DNA of 64,000 bases. Origin: Arenicola marina. Its lineage: Eukaryota > Annelida > Polychaeta > Arenicolidae. The stretch covers positions 20,189,123 to 20,253,122 of the forward strand of contig OZ025263.1 of assembly GCA_964019135.1 (NCBI GenBank). The letters are read 5' to 3'. The notes beneath the pieces are model-generated. The model did no database searches, was not told the DNA's origin, and saw only the letters and a list, made by a program, of their open reading frames with translations. Positions 30,421 through 42,346 of this stretch are shown one piece after another. Numbering within the stretch: position 1 is the stretch's first letter; each line of letters starts with the position of its first letter. Made by a program: the position numbers and the translations under genes.

Positions 30421-30984
30421 GCTAAGCTAGGGAGGCTCTCTCATAGTGGATATTGTAGGAACTTTAGTGTTTGATGGCGACAGGACACCCACGCCCTTAT
30501 CAGTGATACCGTTAATCCATTGCCTGTGGGTCGCGGGGTGGGTGTCGTCCTAAGACTTTTCGCTCTGTGCTTACCCCTCGCGCTGTCACTCGCCCCCTCC
30601 CCTGCTGCCTCCCCGTCTCTGTAAGTGTTGTGTCCAACAACAGACCACAACCCTCTTGAGAGGATATGGCAAAACTTTGTATAAGTCTGCGTACATCAGT
30701 AAGTGTTATTGTGCTACTGATAAGTGGTTGGGGAGGGATCTCTGTAGCTCAGGTCGTAATCAAGGAGGGATGCTGACCAATTACTGGGTCCTGCATTTGG
30801 CACATATCTCGAGGAAACCTATTTCATTTTGGGGCTTGGGTGAAGTCTTCTGTCAGGATGCGGCTTGGGCAGGGTGGTGTGGGCAGGTAAGTATGTGCGC
30901 AGTGAACACCTTTGCTTGCTCTGTAGACAACCAAATATAGTCCTAGCGCCCGGCTCTACGTATGTCTTATACTCGTGGACTATA

Positions 30985-31080
30985 AAGATTCCATGTCCTT
31001 CTTCGACAAGAGTAGGGGGTAACCCCCCGGGACAAGGCTCCGCTGTGCCACTGATCACCATCATTGACTTGACGTGAACT
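30985..31080 (+). mobile_element. tRNA-derived SINE family B, copy 6, fragment
   Basis: AAAGATTCCATGTCCTTCTT, GAGTAGGGGGTAACCCCCCG, GGACAAGGCTCCGCTGTGCC and ATTGACTTGACGTGA follow the family B body to its tail. The tRNA-like head is lost. Confidence 0.7.
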
Positions 31081-32330
31081 TCTTAAAGTAACGTGTCCGC
31101 CTCAAACGATCTGGCGAATAACTGCCAAGTTTGCCATGTAATTGTCATCTTTACTGGCGTTGATCTGACACCATGAGGCTCGCCATGTGAGGGGTGTGTC
31201 ACTGTGACATTAAAGCCCCGTGTGTGATGGCGGCTTCCGGATCTCTTCACCTGGATACGTCGGGCCTGACGTCCTGGATCTAGATCATCGACCGATTCGA
31301 CGAACCACAAATAGTGCTGCATTCCTTCCGAGATTATACGACCCGATCGACGGATTATAAATATAATGCGGTATAAGATATGGATCCGACCCAGACCGGA
31401 CTGATCCAGTCTGGTCTGAGACGGGGATTTATTGCATACCATGGCGTGTATGCCTATGAACTCCGAATAGGAGACTGGGAGTGTCTGTAAGCACTATGGC
31501 GCAATCTGGATCTCCATGGCCCCGGGATCCCGGGACTGGTTCAGAGCCCGGAATCTGGAGAGACCGCTGGAGAGAAATATAAGTCTGGAGAGGGGCCAAT
31601 CCATGTGAGGGTGGAGGAGGTAGGATGATGAGTGCGGTCGTTACTGCGGTAACCCGCCGTGACTCAGTCGCCGCCTGCGTGCGTATCAACACGAATTTCA
31701 CGCGCTCAGACGAGATGGATATATATATATACATGCACGTCCTAATCCTACATTTATAGGAGAATTCACCTCTGCCACCAACTCCGCAATCAAGTATTAT
31801 TAAGATCGTTCTTTTCGGTTGATATGTGGATACTGGTAAGCGTCTTAGAAAGCCCTGATAATTTATATTCTCAAATACACGTTCCCTCCCATGATTGGAA
31901 AGGTACATATTAACAACTTATATAGCGCAAGGTATTTCACTTTATTGTAGAAATATGTTGGTTTTGTCCGATCTGTTGTCATCTTCTATTGAAATTTTGG
32001 GGTGTAGCTCGGTTATACAGACGTGGTTAGGACGCCCGCGGTCTGCCTCGCCTACGCTTTCCCGCAAGCCTGATAGACATATGATATTGAATCCGCAGCC
32101 AATATTGAGCAGATCCCGTTGGGTTTTGCCAACACCGCCCAGGCCAGCGTCCCTTCTCACCTGCTCACGTGCTCAATAACCGATCAGGATATTTTGTCTG
32201 GCGCCTGACTTTGTGGGTGACCCCCCCCCCCCCTCCCCACTCCTTCCCATCCACTCTCTGGTCGTCGAATGTTATGGATACGGCCCATGTATTACGCCCC
32301 TTATCCCCCCCCCCCCCCACCGTTCTCCTT
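31081..32330. other. Intronic stretch without recognised element
   Basis: I see no exon. The long minus-strand frames here (31083-31442 and 31429-31908) match nothing I know and have no splice context. A short (TA)n lies at 31722 and a C-run at 32221. Confidence 0.4.
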
Positions 32331-32334
32331 AGGT

Positions 32335-32752
32335 AGCGCCGGCCGCGGCTCTCCCCGACACGCCCTCGCGGCTCTCCCCGAGACGCCCTCGCGGCTCGCC
32401 CCGACACGCCCTCGCGGCTCTCCCCGAGACGCCCTCGCGGCTCGCCCCGACACGCCCTCGCGGCTCTCCCCGAGACGCCCTCGCGGCTCTCCCCGACACG
32501 CCCTCGCGGCTCTCCCCGACACGCCCTCGCGGCTCTCCCCGAGACGCCCTCGCGGCTCTCCCCGACACGCCCTCGCGGCTCTCCCCGAGACGCCCTCGCG
32601 GCTCTCCCCGACACGCCCTCGCGGCTCTCCCCGAGACGCCCTCGCGGCTCTCCCCGAGACGCCCTCGCGGCTCTCCCCGACACGCCCTCGCGGCTCGCCC
32701 CGACACGCCCTCGCGGCTCTCCCCGAGACGCCCTCGCGGCTCGCCCCATGCC
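32335..32752. repeat. 23-bp minisatellite (about 18 units)
   Basis: The unit CTCGCGGCTCTCCCCGAGAC then GCC alternates between GAGACG and GACACG variants and between CTCTCCCC and CTCGCCCC. Because 23 is not a multiple of three, three frames on the minus strand and one on the plus strand stay open for 170-230 codons with the same Arg/Gly/Ser or Pro/Arg/Leu repeats. These are not genes. Confidence 0.95.
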
Positions 32753-32759
32753 CTGGCAC

Positions 32760-33825
32760 CTTCCTTCCGGAGCCTCGTCTCTCTTCTCTTTCTTCTTTCC
32801 TCGGTTCCGCCAAGATCAACAGTAGGTAGGGGAGCCGCGAAATCTCCCAATCTGTATGTTAGTCTTATATCATGGCTCTTGGGGATCAGATAGCCTTGAC
32901 TTTTGAGTGCCGCTGCCACCGCCGCCTCCGCATTGGACGTTAAGCCGCTAGCCGTGCCGTGATGTAGGTGTTCCGTGACTGGAGGCGTATTGTTGCATAC
33001 TGCTATGGGTATATACACATAATATTATATTAACATGTAGTCAAAGACAAAACCGACGGTCTATCCATCCACCATTGAAACATCGCCTCGGTCAAAATAG
33101 GGCTTGAACTTTATTTACTCTGTGTAATTATATTTAGCGTTATTACGAAACTGACGTCACGCCGCTCATTCCGTCTACAACTGACTTCGGACAGAAGTAC
33201 CAAATTTATTAGGTGTCACACTTTGGCATGGTATGGGGTTTTGAGCGTGCACCCGACTGTGGAGGGATGAGGCGGTCGGCTGGCTGGCAGTGACGACATG
33301 TATATGGTATGGGTACATCCTGGCTATGGTAGGCCAGATTCACGTTGCGCCATTCACACGTTGCGCCTGTGACCGACATACCGCTGTCGCTGAGAGTGGA
33401 GCTGTGATTTCACGGCTCATATCCGGTTAATTTGCTTCCCGTGTACGCCACTTTAGATACAACCAATCTAGGTCTTCTGTAGCACCCACTCGATTCGCTA
33501 TCGTTTTTATGGATAATGCTTTTTATCCTGTGTATCTATATCTTTCGGCATCGCGGTCATACGATATTGACCTATTTGTCAACCCAATAATTGTTCTACC
33601 CCGTAAACCATTGTCGTGATTACTGGAAGCGAGTCAATTTGTTTATTGTATAGTTTAACATGTAAATGGAGGCCAAAGTTCAGGTTTAGAATTTCCAACG
33701 TATGGAAGTGGACCAAAGTCCAGAGTTATGGTATATGCGATAGCTGCCTGACATTTAACGTGTGGGACCCTGACCCCAAATTACTGTTATCGATTTTCGT
33801 TCTGTGTATTACTATTTTCACATTG
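32760..33825. other. Intronic stretch, nothing recognised
   Basis: Mixed-composition DNA with no exon, SINE or tandem repeat that I can see. Confidence 0.45.
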
Positions 33826-33997
33826 CTGGTCGACACCCGCCCTCCCTCCCTTTCAGCTGATGGTATGTGACCAGTGGGGCCACCGATAGCTATAAATGTG
33901 TGTGAGTGGCCTGGTCGACACCCGCCCTCCCTCCCTTTCAGCTGATGGTATGTGACCAGTGGGGCCACCGATAGCTATAAATGTGTGTGAGTGGCCT
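33826..33997. repeat. 85-bp tandem duplication
   Basis: CTGGTCGACACCCGCCCTCC ... CTTTCAGCTGATGGTATGTG ... AGCTATAAATGTGTGTGAGT, GGC occurs twice without visible mismatch, so the duplication is recent. Each copy contains TTTCAG and GGTATGTG 10 bases apart, a pair of cryptic splice signals. Confidence 0.95.
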
Positions 33998-34057
33998 GAA
34001 CAAGTAAACAATTCATCCACCCTCGCTGTGGTCGCCGCTTCTGATGCACCACCGTGC

Positions 34058-34250
34058 CTGCGTGGTAGCGTTCCCGACTTCAGATCGACTCTGTTCCGTC
34101 GGCTCCATGCTCTGTGGCTTCAGACCAGCTTCCATATTAGCCAGAGTTGTGCTCTGGTTCATCTAAGTTTCATTGAAGCACATTTGATTGTACCGAGCGG
34201 GAGGTTCGCGATTCCTTGACCCAATTCCACCTTCATGTGCACAAAAGCGG
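34058..34250 (+). mobile_element. tRNA-derived SINE family A, copy 2 (degraded)
   Basis: TGCGTGGTAGCGTTCCCGAC resembles the A-box region; GAGGTTCGCGATTCC is box B-like. The end CCTTCATGTGCACAAAAGCG then GCCAAAAAACACCCAACATT is the family tail, followed by (CATTT)n. Confidence 0.65.
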
Positions 34251-34524
34251 CCAAAAAACACCCAACATTTCATTTCATTTCATTTCACTTGACCTCCTCG
34301 GACATGAAACATGGAGTTCGGTCAATTAATTAACCGTTAAACGATTCTACCACCGCCGAAAATCACGATTCAAGAAGACTTGAACTTTACCTTTGCATTG
34401 TGGTCAAGTGGCAAGCAAAATTATAGGACTAAGGGGCATCGGGAGGGGTGAAGGCTACTTGTGGTGTTCTCCATAACGTCTTCAACGACACTAAGAACCC
34501 GCTCAGAATGTAGATGTGAAGAGG

Positions 34525-34600
34525 GCCGCCCCTGTGGCCCAGTCGGTAGGGTACCCGCCTTCGTCTCTCCCGTAAGCAGCTTGTTGGGTGGACGCAGAAC
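34525..34600 (+). mobile_element. tRNA-derived SINE head fragment
   Basis: GGCCGCCCCTGTGGCCCAGT then CGGTAGGGTACCCGCCTTCG looks like acceptor arm plus A box (TGGCCCAGTCGGTAGGGT). Box B is missing and the copy runs into a minisatellite. Confidence 0.45.
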
Positions 34601-34613
34601 TGAAACAGACTTT

Positions 34614-34725
34614 GTTGGTACACATTTGTTGGTACAGACTTGTGGATACACATGTGTTGGTACACATTTGTTGGTACAGACTTGTGGATACACATGTGTT
34701 GGTATAAGTTTGTTGGTACAGGCAT
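34614..34725. repeat. 45-bp tandem repeat made of ~15-bp subunits
   Basis: TTGTTGGTACACATTTGTTG, GTACAGACTTGTGGATACAC and ATGTG repeat about 2.5 times. Each 45-mer contains three variants of TTGT(T/G)GGTACA. Confidence 0.9.
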
Positions 34726-34985
34726 CAGCCTTTGTGAAGACGATTTTATTCGTCCTGGAAGAACTGTTTTTGGGAAAGCGACTGAGCCGACCTTAACGCT
34801 GTCTGCAGTGCATCTGGCGCCACCTGACCTTTCAGACGTCGCCCCGTTACCTGCCCAGCAAGTGTTTAACATGAAACTTTAAACAGGAGTTACATGGCTG
34901 AGTAAAACGGTAAATTCTTCCGATATATGTCCAAGCAACTTCGTCTCTGGACATGCTGAAGTCGCTTTCAGGTAATAATTGCGAA

Positions 34986-35130
34986 GGGAGCCTCAGTGGT
35001 CGCCGAGTGGCCGAACACTTGACTGCAGACCAAGAGGTCTTCGGTTCGATATTCGGTCTGGGCGATCTAATCTGGAGCAGATTTTATCCAAGTCCACCCG
35101 GACACAAAACGGGCCTGAAGTAACAATCGT
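34986..35130 (+). mobile_element. tRNA-Leu/Ser-like SINE
   Basis: GAGCCTCAGTGGTCGCCGAG, TGGCCGAACACTTGACTGCA, GACCAAGAGGTCTTCGGTTC and GATATTCGG contain a class II-type A box and a box B (GGTTCGATATT). The 3' part (CCAAGTCCACCCGGACACAA) differs from families A and B. It is unlikely to be a working tRNA because the acceptor stem does not pair. Confidence 0.55.
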
Positions 35131-35199
35131 TTTATTTCTTCCGTCTCATCCCAAGGGCAACTCTGTATCTGTAAGTCGCTGTCAAGTTATTGATATTAT

Positions 35200-37540
35200 T
35201 ATGACTTTTCACGGAAAACAATAACTTGTGTTATCCTTTGGCTTACTTAATTTATGGTCAGATTCCACATGTATATATGGTCAGTGAAGGCCTGACGGTT
35301 ATAACGGACAGGGGTCGTGGGTTATTCATAGGTAACCAGTAGGGTTCAATCGACTTTATATGGAAGAGTAGTCATAGGGATGTACCCACACGTGGTTCTG
35401 TGTTTGGATGACCTAGGGGACCCTAACCTGGGGGTCATTGGGTGGTGGGGGGGGCTTTAGAGACCTTGGTTAGTGACATTATAACCCGTGTGGCGAGCGA
35501 ACGACGCGGGGGGGGGGGGTCACCGAGCCGACTACCTGTGTCTCTCAGTCTGTATGGGTGTCCGTGTGTCTGTCTGTCCATATGTATGTACTTATATATG
35601 TAGTATATAGCTGTACGGGCTCGAGAGCATGGACAGTGTGGCCGAGAGAGCTAATGTTTGATGTTAGTCCGAGTCAAGAGCTGGATCTCTTTCATGTCAA
35701 ACACCATTGAGTGAGGAGAGGCGCTCGGGTCAGTCGTATATATATACCTGACTGCCAGATCTCGCGTGCACTGCCAAGTCTCGCGTGTGGTCAATCGTTT
35801 CTCGACGTGGGCTGCCAGTGCCAATGTATGCGTCTCGCCCTCATGGGGGTCATTCGGTGCATTAGAGAAGTTTTTGTGGTGACGAGTCCTACGTGCGTTC
35901 TATGTGCCTCATGACATCTAATGTCTGCGTCACACAACTTGTGGAGCTGTGCGCTATGACACTGGCGTCCCAGAAACCTTAAAGTTAATAGAATGTACTT
36001 GCCAAGGTCTGGGGGAATATGGTACTGTATTGGTCACATTTCCCATCGTTTTTTCCATGACATATTTACCACTCATGGCCGCATTAACTTGCGATTATTA
36101 TGTCTACATACGTAATGCTTTGCCGAGAACTACACGTAATAAGTACATATGAGTAATAGTATTGTGCGTTCATTAATTCGTTTTCATATTTTCCTTTCTT
36201 TACCGCACCACGTTCGGTTAATATTTGGAGAGACATTGCGGTAATCTACGTTTGATATAAACGTATTATTAATACTAGTATTGTGCATTGTCTGATGGTC
36301 AGTCAGTGGCTAGCCACTACTGCCCCACAATGTAGAAGGTCATGCAAACAACGATATGTTACCATAACGACCAATGACCTCTGGGGTCAGGGCGCTTCGG
36401 GGCAGGAAACCTGACCTCTGATTGGTGAAAACCGCGGCAAGGTGGACGACGACTGATGCGCGCCCCTACCGGCAGTTTTTGTACCACGCGATAGGGCAAA
36501 CCCTCCTAAATAAAGAGGAGATTGGCGGACATGGTAAAGTTTTACTCCCTCTGCACGGTCTGTGTGGTACACCACAGGCCGCAAAACGCCGTTGTGACTC
36601 AAGCGGATCATGTAAATAGTTGCCTAGTTTTTTACCTCTCTGCCTTCTTTTCTTTTTTCTGTGGGTAAGGTTTTTTGAGATAAGGAGTGAAACACAACAT
36701 AAATAGATTAATAGAAATAGCTGTCAGACCGCTGGCAAATGGTGGGATGGTTTTTGTCTGTGTTCAGTTTTTTTCAGCTCTTACCCAAAGCTAAAATCGC
36801 CCAAAGTATAATCTTTGACGGAATACGTGGCGGAAATGTTCTAATTGGATCTTGGAGGATGTTAGTGATTTTGTGTGATTGAGCTGAGAACGTTATTGTG
36901 TCATGTTATGCCAAGTTCCACTGTTATTTTAGACCAATCTATTTATATAAATTGTTCTGCCAAGTGCGACTTGTTATTTTAGACTAATCTATATAGATAC
37001 ATGCTTTATGAAGGCATTCACTTATAATGTCATGGTGAGAGCCTTAGTCGTGATATTACCATGTGTGCACAATGCTGGCCTGCACGCCACTATAGACCTT
37101 CGCTCTCGCAATGTGGCTACCCAACGAAATCGGCCTCGTTTGCTTTATTATCATTCCGGTATTTAATTATTGTTGACTGTTGGTCGCAGTATAATTATCG
37201 CTGCTTATTTATGGCGTCTGTCGCCCCCGCTTGTCGCCGGGCCATCCGCACGCCTATAAATACCTTGATCCCATGACGTGTCGAGGCAAGTTGGGTGTGG
37301 TGTGGGCAGCCCACAGCGGACACCTGTGACCCTTTCTACCAGACCGGAGAGGGCCTCTCTGATGTCGTACTAGACCGCAGATTAATAGACCCTGGATTTG
37401 AACCCGGGTCCGAACCTTTCTTACTGGAAGCTAATTCAACATATCGAAAAGGCATTTAATCGAAAGGATATAATCTGGATTAAACTGTCTTCGGAAGCGT
37501 CAGATGATCTGTGTATGACGTCGTGCTTTGGTCGTAGATT
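35200..37540. other. Intronic stretch, no supported exon
   Basis: No exon or clear repeat. A tRNA-like word CTGGATTTGAACCCGGGTCC lies at 37391-37410 and may be a SINE remnant. Several short frames are chance. Confidence 0.4.
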
Positions 37541-37544
37541 ATGG

Positions 37545-38600
37545 GGCGTGAGGGGGCGCCTCGGTCGCCTGGGTGTTCTCTGCTATAGGGGGCGCTTCGG
37601 TCGCCTGGGTGTGCTCGGCTGTAGGGGGCGCCTCGATCGCCTGGGTGTTCTCTGCTATAGTGGGCGCTTCGGTCGCCTGGTTTGTTGTCTGCTATAGGGG
37701 GCGCTTCGGTCGCCTGGGTTGTTCTCGGCTGTAGGGGGCGCTTCGATCGCTTAGGTTGTTCTCTGCTATAGGGGGCGTTTCGGTCGCCTGGGTTCTCTGC
37801 TATAGGGGGCGCTTCGATCGCCTAGTTGTTCTCGGCTATAGAGGGCGCTTCGATCGTCTGGGTTGTTCTCGGCTGTAGGGGGCGCCTCAGTCGCCTGGGT
37901 TGTTCTCTGCTGTAGGGGGCGCCGCGATCGTCGGTGTTGTTCTCGGCTGGAGTGGGCGCTTCGGTCGCCTGGTTTGTTGTCTGCTATAGGGGGCGCCTCG
38001 ATCGTCTAGTTGTTCTCGGCTATAGAGGGCGCTTCGATCGTCTGGGTTGTTCTCGGCTGTAGGGGGCACCTCAGTCGCCTGGGTTGTTCTCTGCTGTAGG
38101 GGGCGCCTCGGTCGTCGGTGTTGTTCTCGGCTGTAGGGGGCGTTTCGGTCGCCTGGGTTTTTCTCTGCTGTAGAGGGCGCCTGGGTCGCCTGGGTTTTTC
38201 TCGGCTGTAGGGGGCGTTTCGGTCGCCTGTGTTTTTCTCTGCTGTAGAGGGCGCCTGGGTCGCCTGGGTTGTTCTCGGCTGTAGGGGGCGTCTCGGTCGC
38301 CTGGGTCGCCTGGGTTGTTCTCGGCTGTAGGGGGCATCTCGGTCGCCTGGGTTGTTCTCTGCTGTAGGGGGCGCTTCGGTCGCCTGGGTGTTCTCGGCTG
38401 TAGGGGGCGTATCGGTCGCCTGGGTGTTTTCGACTAGGTGGCGCTTCGATCGCCTGGGTTTGTTTTCTGCTATAGGGGGCGCTTCGATCGATTAGTTGTT
38501 CTCGGCTATAGGGGGCGCTTCGATCGCCTAGTTGTTCTCGGCTATAGAGGGCGCTTCGATCATCTGGGTTGTTCTCGGCTGTAGGGGCCTCGGTCGTGCC
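37545..38600. repeat. 37-bp minisatellite with CTCF-like core (about 28 units)
   Basis: The unit is roughly CTGTAGGGGGCGCTTCGGTC, GCCTGGGTTGTTCTCGG, all units in one orientation. The core (T)AGGGGGCGC with a preceding C.GT or C.AT matches the central CTCF consensus CCAsyAGrGGGCrs at about 12 of 14 positions. Units vary in TATAG/TGTAG and GCTTCG/GCCTCG. The frames on the minus strand (AENNPGD..., SREQ...) are by-products. Confidence 0.95.
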
Positions 38601-39480
38601 GGTTGTTCTTGGCACGGTCAGGCTGTCTTGAGCCCCCGCCCTCCTCCCCGGTTCCTGTCGCTATGCCAGGATCGGCTGTAAGTGAGTTGGTGAGTGAGTG
38701 TAGGTGTCTGTGGGGTGGGGGTGTCCCACCCACCTGACCTGCACGAAGATGACTCACAGGTCTAGAAACATAGCCACGTGGAACCCGGAGCCGATCGCGG
38801 ACCCCTGCTGAAAAAGAGACCATCTGGATCTGTGCCCTCTGGATCGTCTGGTGCCGGTCTTGGAAAAATATGGAAGAGACATATTGAGAAGGCGTGTCTG
38901 AGGAAGAGGGGGGGGGGGGGGCTTGCATGTCAGGAAAGCGAAAGGGATTCGCCGCTGGGCGTATTGATGATCAGTAGTGTAAGGAGGGGGGGGGGGGGTG
39001 AGGAAAAGGTCATGTTCTTTTGTCTTTTGCCTTTGGTCGTCAGTGCTATTCTGGAAGTAAAAACGCGTGGAGGGTTAAATTATGTGCAGAGATGTATGAT
39101 GGCGAGGTGGGTGGGGATGCCGTCTCTTCCCCTTCGATCCGGGCTGATTGATAGTGGCAGTGCACTGAGGTAGTAGGGGTGGGATGTTGGTGTGGGGTAG
39201 ACCGTAATGACTGGCAGGAGGGGTCGCGTGGGGTTGCAGCTCGTGGGGAACGGGGTAGGGGCAGTTGTGGGGGGGGGGGCGGGGTAAAGAGGCAAAAGTT
39301 AGATGGGGGGGGGGGGGGGCGGAGCGGGTCGTTATGAGCTGTAGAAGCTGGGTGGAGTGAGGGGAGGGTAGAAGCAGTTGGGGTGGAGGCTAATAGGGCA
39401 GAAGCTATGTCGGGGGAGGGGGTCTAGAAACTACAGGGAGGGGGCGGTAGAAGCTGGTGGGGAGTGGCGTGCACCCCCTC
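38601..39480. other. G-rich intronic stretch
   Basis: G-runs of 8-12 bases at 38908, 38984, 39267 and 39306 and many GGGG words over 0.6 kb suggest possible G-quadruplexes. No exon is seen. Confidence 0.5.
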
Positions 39481-39604
39481 CCCCATCCACCTTCTTGCAC
39501 CTCAGTTGGTTTAGCAGAACCACGTGCAGAGCTATCCCAACAGCCAGAAAAAGTTCTCCAACCCAATTCCTTTGGTAGGTATTGAGTCCAGATGGGCGCG
39601 CTGA

Positions 39605-39760
39605 GTGTGGTTTGAGGCTGGATCCGGACGTTATCGAAGTCGGCGGGATCCTGATCCTGAATCTATTCCATCCTGCGTGGTCCCGGGAGGTTCCTTGGTC
39701 CAGTTTGGACCCTGTGTGCACAAAAGCGGCCTAAAACATACATTTATTTGCTGCCCTCGA
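39605..39760 (+). mobile_element. tRNA-derived SINE family A, copy 3, 3' part
   Basis: GGTCCCGGGAGGTTCCTTGG then TCCAGTTTGGACCCTGTGTG and CACAAAAGCGGCCTAAAACA give the family tail; the head is not clear. Confidence 0.6.
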
Positions 39761-40149
39761 AGGTCACGTGGTACAGTGCTTGATATTGCCCGGCGCTGTG
39801 TTTCACTGTTTCTGAGTCACCCAATCATGCTGGCTGGACCCGCACTCCGTGTTGTCACCGTGCCCCACCGGCTGTCAATGGCTATACTAATACATTAGAT
39901 CCCAGCGCAAGGATTCCGTGCGTCGACGAGAACAGTGGGTGGCTTCGGTGACAGGCCGAGGGGTCCAGTCTCGCACCAGGCACCAGGCACTAGCCATCAA
40001 TCTGCCGTCATAGTCATTGCCGCCCCAGTGAACAACCACCGAAATCACAGATTTTACCGAATCGCACCGCCACCATGTTATATAAGTTACAAAAAACATG
40101 GAAACATAATGACTACTTATGTTTTGTTACATTCGTCGCACTTTACTAT

Positions 40150-41640
40150 TTACAGTAGAATAGAAATAGAACACCGATGTGTGTGGGAGTTGCTAGTTTT
40201 GTAATTGGTGGCTCACACCGTGGCTGGGAGTGTCACTGAGCGGGCCCTAGCGTTCATTTGTCCGGCTTCACTGTGGTTGCCCGATATCTTAGTATAGGAT
40301 GCATCCTTGGCTAGCGTCCAACGGGCTTGGAGTACACACACATATCATGGTGAACAACTCATCTCTCTCCATCACTCCAGCTGTCATATGCACGTCCACT
40401 GTGGTGGAAAAATAGCACAAAGCACGCAAAAAGTGTTCCCTGTACGCTAGGGTGACATCAGAGATGGTTTCTGTGGACAGTCACTGAATGGGTCTATTTC
40501 TTTCTACGCGTGCGCATGAAAGACTTCGCTTTGATGGACATGAAGAACAACAATCTTTATAAGTCTGGCCGGGTCGTAGTTTTTACTTGGGTGAGACGTT
40601 AGGCAGCGCTGTTCTGCTTGTAATGTGTGTAGTTTTTAACGCGGTCTGGTGCTTACATTGTTATGTCCGTGTATCTATGTGTGTGCGGGTGTATTCTGGA
40701 AGGGGGGGGGGGGAGGGTATCTACCCCATCAGGCAGTGAACCACATACAGTAGCTGTAAACGTTACGGCCTATTAACCGCCTTTCCGTGCAATGCTAACT
40801 TTTATTTCAATTCATTTTGTGAATGAATGGAACAGCAATTTTCTAGGCCTTGGCCTTTGTTCGGTCAGTTTCTTGTCGCATGTATAGTATGCGCTTTGCT
40901 CCTGGAACAGTAGAGGGTGACCCCCAAAGACTTGATCTTTCCCATTATGACCTTTGCGGGTTAAAGCATCCTACCTAAATAAATCAATGAACAACTTTTA
41001 AAATGCTGTTATTCACTCAGTGCCAGGTGGCCATGGCGTGTGCCTGCGATTAGCGCTGTCTGGTCTCCGTACCCCACAGCATTAGGCACCCGGCAGCCCG
41101 GCCTCACCATATTTACAGTCTGTACGGTGATATGTTACAACCCAAAGGTGGTGGGTGGCTGTGTGAATGCGAGAACGGCTCATCGGCCAGGCTGTGCCCC
41201 TTGCCCCCCCCCCCCCGATCGTTGTGGTGATGTCGGGGGGGGGGGGCGCAATGGTGAGATGGATGAGGTGGGTGTATGTCTGTCCTGCCGGGCGAGACGT
41301 GTCCGGCGTGAGTGACGGGCCAGCTTCATTTATCATGAGGTCTTGTTGTACATCGTGCCCGGTGCGGATCCTATACCCCTCCCCCCCCCCCCCCTGCCAC
41401 CACCCCCGGGTACGACTGCCCTATACAACTTACTGCGTATATTCTGCATGTGTATTGTGTATGGTAGTAAGAGGTGGGGTGGGGGGGGGCAACCGGTGAA
41501 CGGGAGGAGCCTGGGTCCAGAAATGGGGTTTGGTAGGAAAAGGGGTGTCGTAGGAAAGGGGGATAGTGTATAAAGATGGTTGGTTAGGGAACGCTTGGTG
41601 GCCGAAAGGGGGTTGGAGGGAAGGTCGTTGGGTCACGATG
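40150..41640. other. Intronic stretch with G/C runs
   Basis: No exon is recognised. A degraded family B SINE tail may lie at 40905-40975 (AGAGGGTGACCCCCAAAGAC). Poly-C and poly-G runs at 41205, 41234 and 41380 create the proline- and glycine-rich frames. Confidence 0.4.
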
Positions 41641-41654
41641 ACGATGGATCGTCA

Positions 41655-41830
41655 CTAAGATGGCAAGGGAGTTCCCGTGGTCGACGTTTAGCGTAGGTTG
41701 CGGGTTCAAGTCCCGCCCGTGCTGGGGCCGTTTCCTCTTCCTTTCAGGTCATTGTCCAAGGAGTGTCTTGACCCAGTTTATCATTGTCTGCATCAACAAA
41801 TGGCATAAGACACCAATGCGCATGAGTACG
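41655..41830 (+). mobile_element. tRNA-derived SINE copy
   Basis: AGTTCCCGTGGTCGACGTTT then AGCGTAGGTTGCGGGTTCAA and GTCCCGCCCGTGCTGGGGCC has a good box B (GGGTTCAAGTCCC). The 3' part differs from the family A tail (GCATCAACAAATGGCATAAG). Confidence 0.55.
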
Positions 41831-42346
41831 CTGGTCGTCACGGAGGTGTGGGTCATGAGGGGGGCGTTGTGTGGAGGCCATTGTGGGGGGAGGGGGGGGG
41901 AGCAAGACAGGGGTTCGCGTGTTATCGTGAAGTACCCATGGTACACGGATGGCATGAATGACGTGGTTGGCCCTTTTTTCGGGGATGAAAAGTTTGGTGT
42001 TCTGTTTGTAGGTGTGTGTATGTATGTGAATAGGGGTCGTGGCAGTGATTCGGGCTGGAGGGACGTGTGGGGTGGTTGTTGGGGGAGCGGGGCGGTCAGG
42101 GGGAAGAGGTGAGAGGTCGAACTGTCACAGTTGAATCGGGGTCGTCAGGCTGGATGGAAGTGTTGTGGGGGGGGGGGCTGTCAGGGTTGAGAGGTGAGAG
42201 GTGAGGGGTCGAACTGGAGGTAATTATGATTGGTCCTGACACACGTGATTCACCGCATGTGTCGCCCACATTGTCAGCGGCCGCGTGGAGACCGCGGCGG
42301 GGTGGCGGGGAGGGGGCGACCTCCCGAGCTCAAGGGGGGCCTGCCT

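Noticed and set aside
31429-31908. 159-codon minus frame
   Set aside because: GTG/TTG-type start, no domain, crosses an (TA)n tract; treated as chance.
32165-33018. Arg/Gly/Ser-rich minus frames up to 229 codons and a Pro/Arg/Leu plus frame
   Set aside because: By-products of a 23-bp GC minisatellite lacking stops.
37887-38615. 242-codon minus frame rich in SREQ and PTAENN
   Set aside because: Runs through the 37-bp CTCF-like minisatellite; no start or splice support.
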